Below, piece after piece: positions 61,091-64,000 of a stretch of 64,000 nucleotides of DNA (within the stretch, counting starts at the first letter, position 1; each line of letters opens with the position of its first letter). Source of the stretch: Parasutterella excrementihominis YIT 11859 (GTDB taxonomy: Bacteria > Pseudomonadota > Gammaproteobacteria > Burkholderiales > Burkholderiaceae_F). Under the pieces are notes generated by a model. It saw nothing but the letters and a program-made list of their open reading frames with translations. It was not told where the DNA came from and searched no databases. Made by a program: the position numbers and the translations under genes. The stretch lies in NCBI RefSeq assembly GCF_000205025.1, contig NZ_GL883695.1, forward strand, positions 1 to 64,000, read 5' to 3'.

Positions 61091-61525
61091 ATGAAACCGA
61101 AATTAGACATCACATCAGCCAATGCGTCAGCAGTGATGACGATTGAAGAGCTGTATCCGAACGGTCTGAAGCTGGAAAGATTCTCCACAGATGCGGCTAT
61201 CGTTGCTGATTCCCAGCAGGTTGCCGAGACCCGTATGGGCGTAGATGGCTTTATGGCAGCGGGCGTTACTCCGAACATCTACCCTGTAACGATCACACTT
61301 GAAGCAAACTCTCCGACTGCGACAGCATTCACTACGCTTTACGAAGCAATGAGCGCCAACAAACAGCTCTATGTTTGCAATCTGACAGTCAAGATCCCGT
61401 CTATCGGCAAGACCTACCAGTTCTCAAATGGTGTGCTGCAGACGGCAAATCCGATGCCGGCACTGAATAAAGTTCTGGCGCCGACAACTTGGGTATTCCA
61501 CTTCGAATCCATGGAGCGTATCTAA
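61091..61525 (+). CDS. Tail tube protein (probable)
   Basis: 144 aa, directly after the sheath gene. Beta-rich with VTITLEANSPTATAF. Position between sheath and tail chaperone is that of the tube; similar small proteins are DUF3277-like. Context-led. Confidence 0.7.
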   Translation: MKPKLDITSANASAVMTIEELYPNGLKLERFSTDAAIVADSQQVAETRMGVDGFMAAGVTPNIYPVTITLEANSPTATAFTTLYEAMSANKQLYVCNLTVKIPSIGKTYQFSNGVLQTANPMPALNKVLAPTTWVFHFESMERI

Positions 61526-61528
61526 AAA

Positions 61529-61927
61529 ATGAAGGAACCAAAAGTTATCAAATTGGAAGACGGCGGTAATCAGCTGACCTTCAAGATTTATCCGTTTCCT
61601 GCAACTAAAGCTGAAGATCTGATGATCCGAATTGCTTTGATGACGGGCAAGAACCTCGATATTGAGAGCGAAATGGGATACAGAGACGTGATCAAAGCGC
61701 TTGTAAGTGTTCCTCATGTAGAAGCTAAGGCTCTTTTAGACGAGCTGCTTTCCGAGGTCTACAAGGTGGATGGTAAGAGCGAGATCAAATTCTCCTTCGA
61801 TGACGCAGACGGTTATATCTCCAGTCCGTTGACCATTCTCAAACTCAGAATCGAGAGCTTCAAGGCGAACTTCGGTTTTTTTCCCGACTTGATACGCCAG
61901 TTCTCCCCCGCCGTGCAGAATTCTTAG
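61529..61927 (+). CDS. Tail assembly chaperone, zero-frame product
   Basis: 132 aa (G-like). Ends shortly after the slippery site at 61876. Helical chaperone domain of the tail-assembly family (position before the tape measure, small, acidic). The longer frameshifted form is described separately. Confidence 0.75.
   Translation: MKEPKVIKLEDGGNQLTFKIYPFPATKAEDLMIRIALMTGKNLDIESEMGYRDVIKALVSVPHVEAKALLDELLSEVYKVDGKSEIKFSFDDADGYISSPLTILKLRIESFKANFGFFPDLIRQFSPAVQNS
61876..61882 (+). other. Slippery site T TTT TTT for -1 frameshift
   Basis: In zero frame the codons are GGT TTT TTT CCC, so T TTT TTT allows both tRNAs to slip back by one. In the -1 frame the reading continues open for 78 codons to TAA at 62116. 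Confidence 0.75.
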
Positions 61928-62118
61928 CCGATTGTGCCAAGGTTAGAGGCGTAGCAGTCACAACTCAGCTATCGCCTCTGATCTCTCGTTTAATCAACGG
62001 CGGCATGGCGTCCTTGGTCGAGCTTCAGACACAACTAACGCTGGAAGATGCCTACGCATTAGACGAGGCACTTTTGATTAAGAACTACAACTCGTGGGTG
62101 GCGCAAAAGAGCGCTTAA
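61882..62118 (+). CDS. Tail chaperone -1 extension (T-like)
   Basis: In the -1 frame from 61882, 78 codons to TAA at 62116-62118, with LTLEDAYALDEAL typical of the second part of tail chaperones. Together with 61529-61882 it makes a fusion of about 196 residues. No ribosome site of its own, consistent with frameshift-only expression. Confidence 0.75.
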   Translation, partial: SRLDTPVLPRRAEFLADCAKVRGVAVTTQLSPLISRLINGGMASLVELQTQLTLEDAYALDEALLIKNYNSWVAQKSA

Positions 62119-62122
62119 GAAC

Positions 62123-63847
62123 ATGGCTCAAAAGACCGACTCTTTAGTAATTGACGTATCCGTCAACTCGAATGACGTAGTTAAATTCTTCGAGCTAATG
62201 TCTGAGAAGCTGAATCAGTTGCTCGGATTTGCTCAGGAGGCAGGCGCAAAGCTTGACGCTCTGGGAGAAGGCTCTGACGGTATCAGAGAGGTCTCTTCTT
62301 CAATAAATGAGGCTGGACAAAACGCCAAGAAAACCTCTAAAGATTTAGAGAACGTTGGAACGAGCGGTAAGAAAGCAGGGAAGGATGTTTCAAAGGCTTC
62401 AAAGGATGCCTCGAAATCTCTTTCTCAGCTGGATTCAATGGCGAAACAAGTCTTTTCCGCCATTAAGAGTTACGCTGCTCCGCTGGCCGCTATGTTTGGT
62501 GCCAAATTCATGTTTGGCAATTACATAGATGAAGGCGCAAAGCTTGACGACTTCTCTAAAAAGGTCCGGATGAATGTGTCCGAGATTGATGCATGGCGAA
62601 AAGCGAACGTAGCAGCAGGCGGAAGCGCCGAGGCATTCACTCAGGCCATGCAAGCGTTTACTGAGCGCACCGGAGCAAGCGGAGAAGTTTTCCTTCGTAT
62701 GGGAAAACAGCTCAATGGCATGACCGGCGCCCAAGCAAACTACGCTCTGAAATACCTCGGACTGACCCGCGAAAGCGCGGCTGTTTTTCTGCAAAACAAT
62801 AAGCAGATGGGAGAGCTGGTAGAGACATATCGAAAACTCGCTTTAACGCCTAAGGATGCAGAGAATGCCAGACGCTTCAAAATTTCGTGGCAAGTGACCG
62901 GAATGGCGATTCAAAGTATCGGTAATGGAATTGCGAAATTTTTCCTTCCGTACATTGAGAAGGCCGTCAAGGTTTTCGGCGACGCCTCTTTGTTTATTGG
63001 AGAGCATAGCCAATTTATCAAAATTGCGTTAACCAGTATTGCTACAGCAGCGGCATTGGCGTTTGGGCCTAAATCTGCCCTCATGATGGCGGGCAAGCTG
63101 CTCGGTCTTCTAGCCAGTCCGATTGGTCTTCTTATTGCAGGAGTTCTCCTGCTTGCCGGGGCTATCGATGACTTAATTGTCTTCGCCAAAGGCGGACCGA
63201 GCGTATTTGAAGATTTCCTGAAATCTGTAGGCTATACGGACGATCAGATCAAAGGAATCCGCAAGTCGTTTCAGGACGCTTGGAAGTCAATCTCAGACCT
63301 TTTAGACAAACTTTCACCGCTCAAAGACATGTTCCTGCAGGCCTTCGGGGACGTGGTTGTAGCGGCGATTACGGCTGTCGTAGGGTTTATCGGAGATTTG
63401 GCTAAAGATATCGCGAACCTGATAAATACCATCCCAAAGATGAAGGATAACTTCATTAAGGCGTGGGAGGACATTGAATCCGGATGCAAAAGAATTTTCA
63501 AATGGTTGGAAGACAAAATGAAGTTTTTCACCGATTGGAAATTACCTGACTGGGCTTCTAAATCGATTGGCACAGTGGGCGGATGGTTTGGCTTTGGTGA
63601 CGATAAGAAGGCTCCGATTAAAGCACCTCCGGGAGCTCAGGCCGGCGCCGCCGCTTCGATTGTTCCTAGGGCTTCCTCTTCTGTTATCAACGCGCCGATG
63701 AAAACGGATGTCAGCATTACGATTCAGGGTAACGCCGATCCTAAAGCCGTACATGACGCCGCCTACCGTGCGGTAATGGAAGGTCAGGGCGATTATGAGG
63801 ATATGCTCCAGAATGCGGCCAGTGGATATCGTCAAGGTGGTGGTTAA
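62123..63847 (+). CDS. Tail tape measure protein
   Basis: 574 aa, long helical N-terminus (about 1-115) with Lys/Asp/Ser repeats, a central membrane-spanning-like segment (LLGLLASPIGLLIAGVLLLAG, cut at 20 residues here, near 325-346), and a Gly/Ala-rich end. Sets tail length and is injected. Fairly short for a tape measure, so a short tail is likely. Confidence 0.85.
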   Translation: MAQKTDSLVIDVSVNSNDVVKFFELMSEKLNQLLGFAQEAGAKLDALGEGSDGIREVSSSINEAGQNAKKTSKDLENVGTSGKKAGKDVSKASKDASKSLSQLDSMAKQVFSAIKSYAAPLAAMFGAKFMFGNYIDEGAKLDDFSKKVRMNVSEIDAWRKANVAAGGSAEAFTQAMQAFTERTGASGEVFLRMGKQLNGMTGAQANYALKYLGLTRESAAVFLQNNKQMGELVETYRKLALTPKDAENARRFKISWQVTGMAIQSIGNGIAKFFLPYIEKAVKVFGDASLFIGEHSQFIKIALTSIATAAALAFGPKSALMMAGKLLGLLASPIGLLIAGVLLLAGAIDDLIVFAKGGPSVFEDFLKSVGYTDDQIKGIRKSFQDAWKSISDLLDKLSPLKDMFLQAFGDVVVAAITAVVGFIGDLAKDIANLINTIPKMKDNFIKAWEDIESGCKRIFKWLEDKMKFFTDWKLPDWASKSIGTVGGWFGFGDDKKAPIKAPPGAQAGAAASIVPRASSSVINAPMKTDVSITIQGNADPKAVHDAAYRAVMEGQGDYEDMLQNAASGYRQGGG

Positions 63848-64000
63848 ATGGCTAGTCTAAACTCTGTAATGTCCATGGGCTGGGCGGTAGTTGGCAACAA
63901 CCTTCTGCCATTCGTTCCGTACACTTCTATTGGCGCAGTTGATGCAGATAAATCTTCAAGGGTTCCGACAGAGCCTATTGAAAATGGTCAGCTGGCTGCA
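63847..64000 (+). CDS. Tail/baseplate protein, partial
   Basis: ATG overlaps the tape measure stop (TAAATGG). Only 51 codons before the window ends. Position suggests a baseplate or tail-tip component; no family recognised. Confidence 0.55.

Larger units (their letters stand above)
22351..64000. mobile_element. Temperate phage genome (prophage), right end outside window
   Basis: Bounded on the left by a tRNA-like sequence and integrase, then recombination, immunity, replication, packaging, head and contractile-tail genes in normal phage order. The tape-measure gene is complete and the next gene runs off the window, so baseplate, fibre and lysis genes and attR should lie beyond. The tail set (DUF3383 sheath, tape measure) points to a myovirus morphology. 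Confidence 0.95.

Noticed and set aside
1-64000. CRISPR arrays, rRNA genes, insertion sequences
   Set aside because: No regular spaced repeats, rRNA-like sequence or transposase frame was seen.

Overview
The window (64 kb, both ends open) joins two unlike regions. Positions 1-22,350 are chromosomal housekeeping DNA of a betaproteobacterium in Burkholderiales. The run ndk-rlmN-rodZ-ispG-hisS-yfgM-bamB-der-hfq-hflX-hflK-hflC-DUF2065-hisZ-purA-phosphoribosyltransferase is the order I know from that group. Moderate GC and the protein flavour suggest a gut Sutterellaceae member (Sutterella/Parasutterella-like); this genus-level guess is inference. All these genes read rightward, many start within a few bases of the previous stop, and intrinsic terminators follow hisS and der. 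Before them lie a radical SAM gene, surE, an nlpD-type amidase activator, rlmD and three unassigned membrane proteins.

From about 22,351 to the right edge lies a temperate phage genome, cut off by the window before its right end. It sits beside a tRNA-Leu-like sequence that has lost its anticodon arm. Layout: integrase and a likely excisionase (22.5-23.9 kb); a long leftward early operon (23.6-36 kb) with MazG-like, Rha-like, MmcB-like, RecT, YqaJ exonuclease, HicB-like and many small unknown genes; a left operator/promoter cluster (36.41-36.50 kb); a leftward lysogen-expressed block (RhuM, P63C, two small proteins, two S24-type repressors; 36.6-41.0 kb); the right operator cluster and a small Cro-like gene (41.0-41.3 kb); replication genes (O-like initiator with internal repeats, DnaC-like loader); small genes; a BRO-N antirepressor-like gene behind a structured leader; then packaging, head and contractile-tail genes (terminases, DUF1073 portal, MuF, DUF2213, Gp24-like cement protein, DUF2184 capsid, DUF4054, DUF3383 sheath, tube, frameshifted tail chaperone, tape measure).

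The control logic resembles lambda. Three copies of a palindrome close to TTTACCTAGGTAAA lie between the repressor genes and cro, and three more lie about 4.5 kb to the left. Each cluster overlaps a promoter with a TAATAT -10 box. Tandem terminators separate the lysogenic block from the left promoter.

The least explained feature is in the leftward early operon. At six places the leftward genes are interrupted by a divergent gap holding a long imperfect inverted repeat; at four of them a small rightward gene starts just beyond it, and at a fifth a probable small RNA does. Many mismatches in these repeats are C-A on the plus strand and so become G-U pairs in leftward RNA. Two gaps also share a small hairpin element with an identical loop and compensatory stem changes. 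Other points of note are an amber codon inside a small membrane-protein gene, a likely nuclease-toxin-like protein among the head/tail genes, a T TTT TTT frameshift site, and two further candidate non-coding RNAs. No CRISPR array, rRNA operon or intact insertion sequence was seen.
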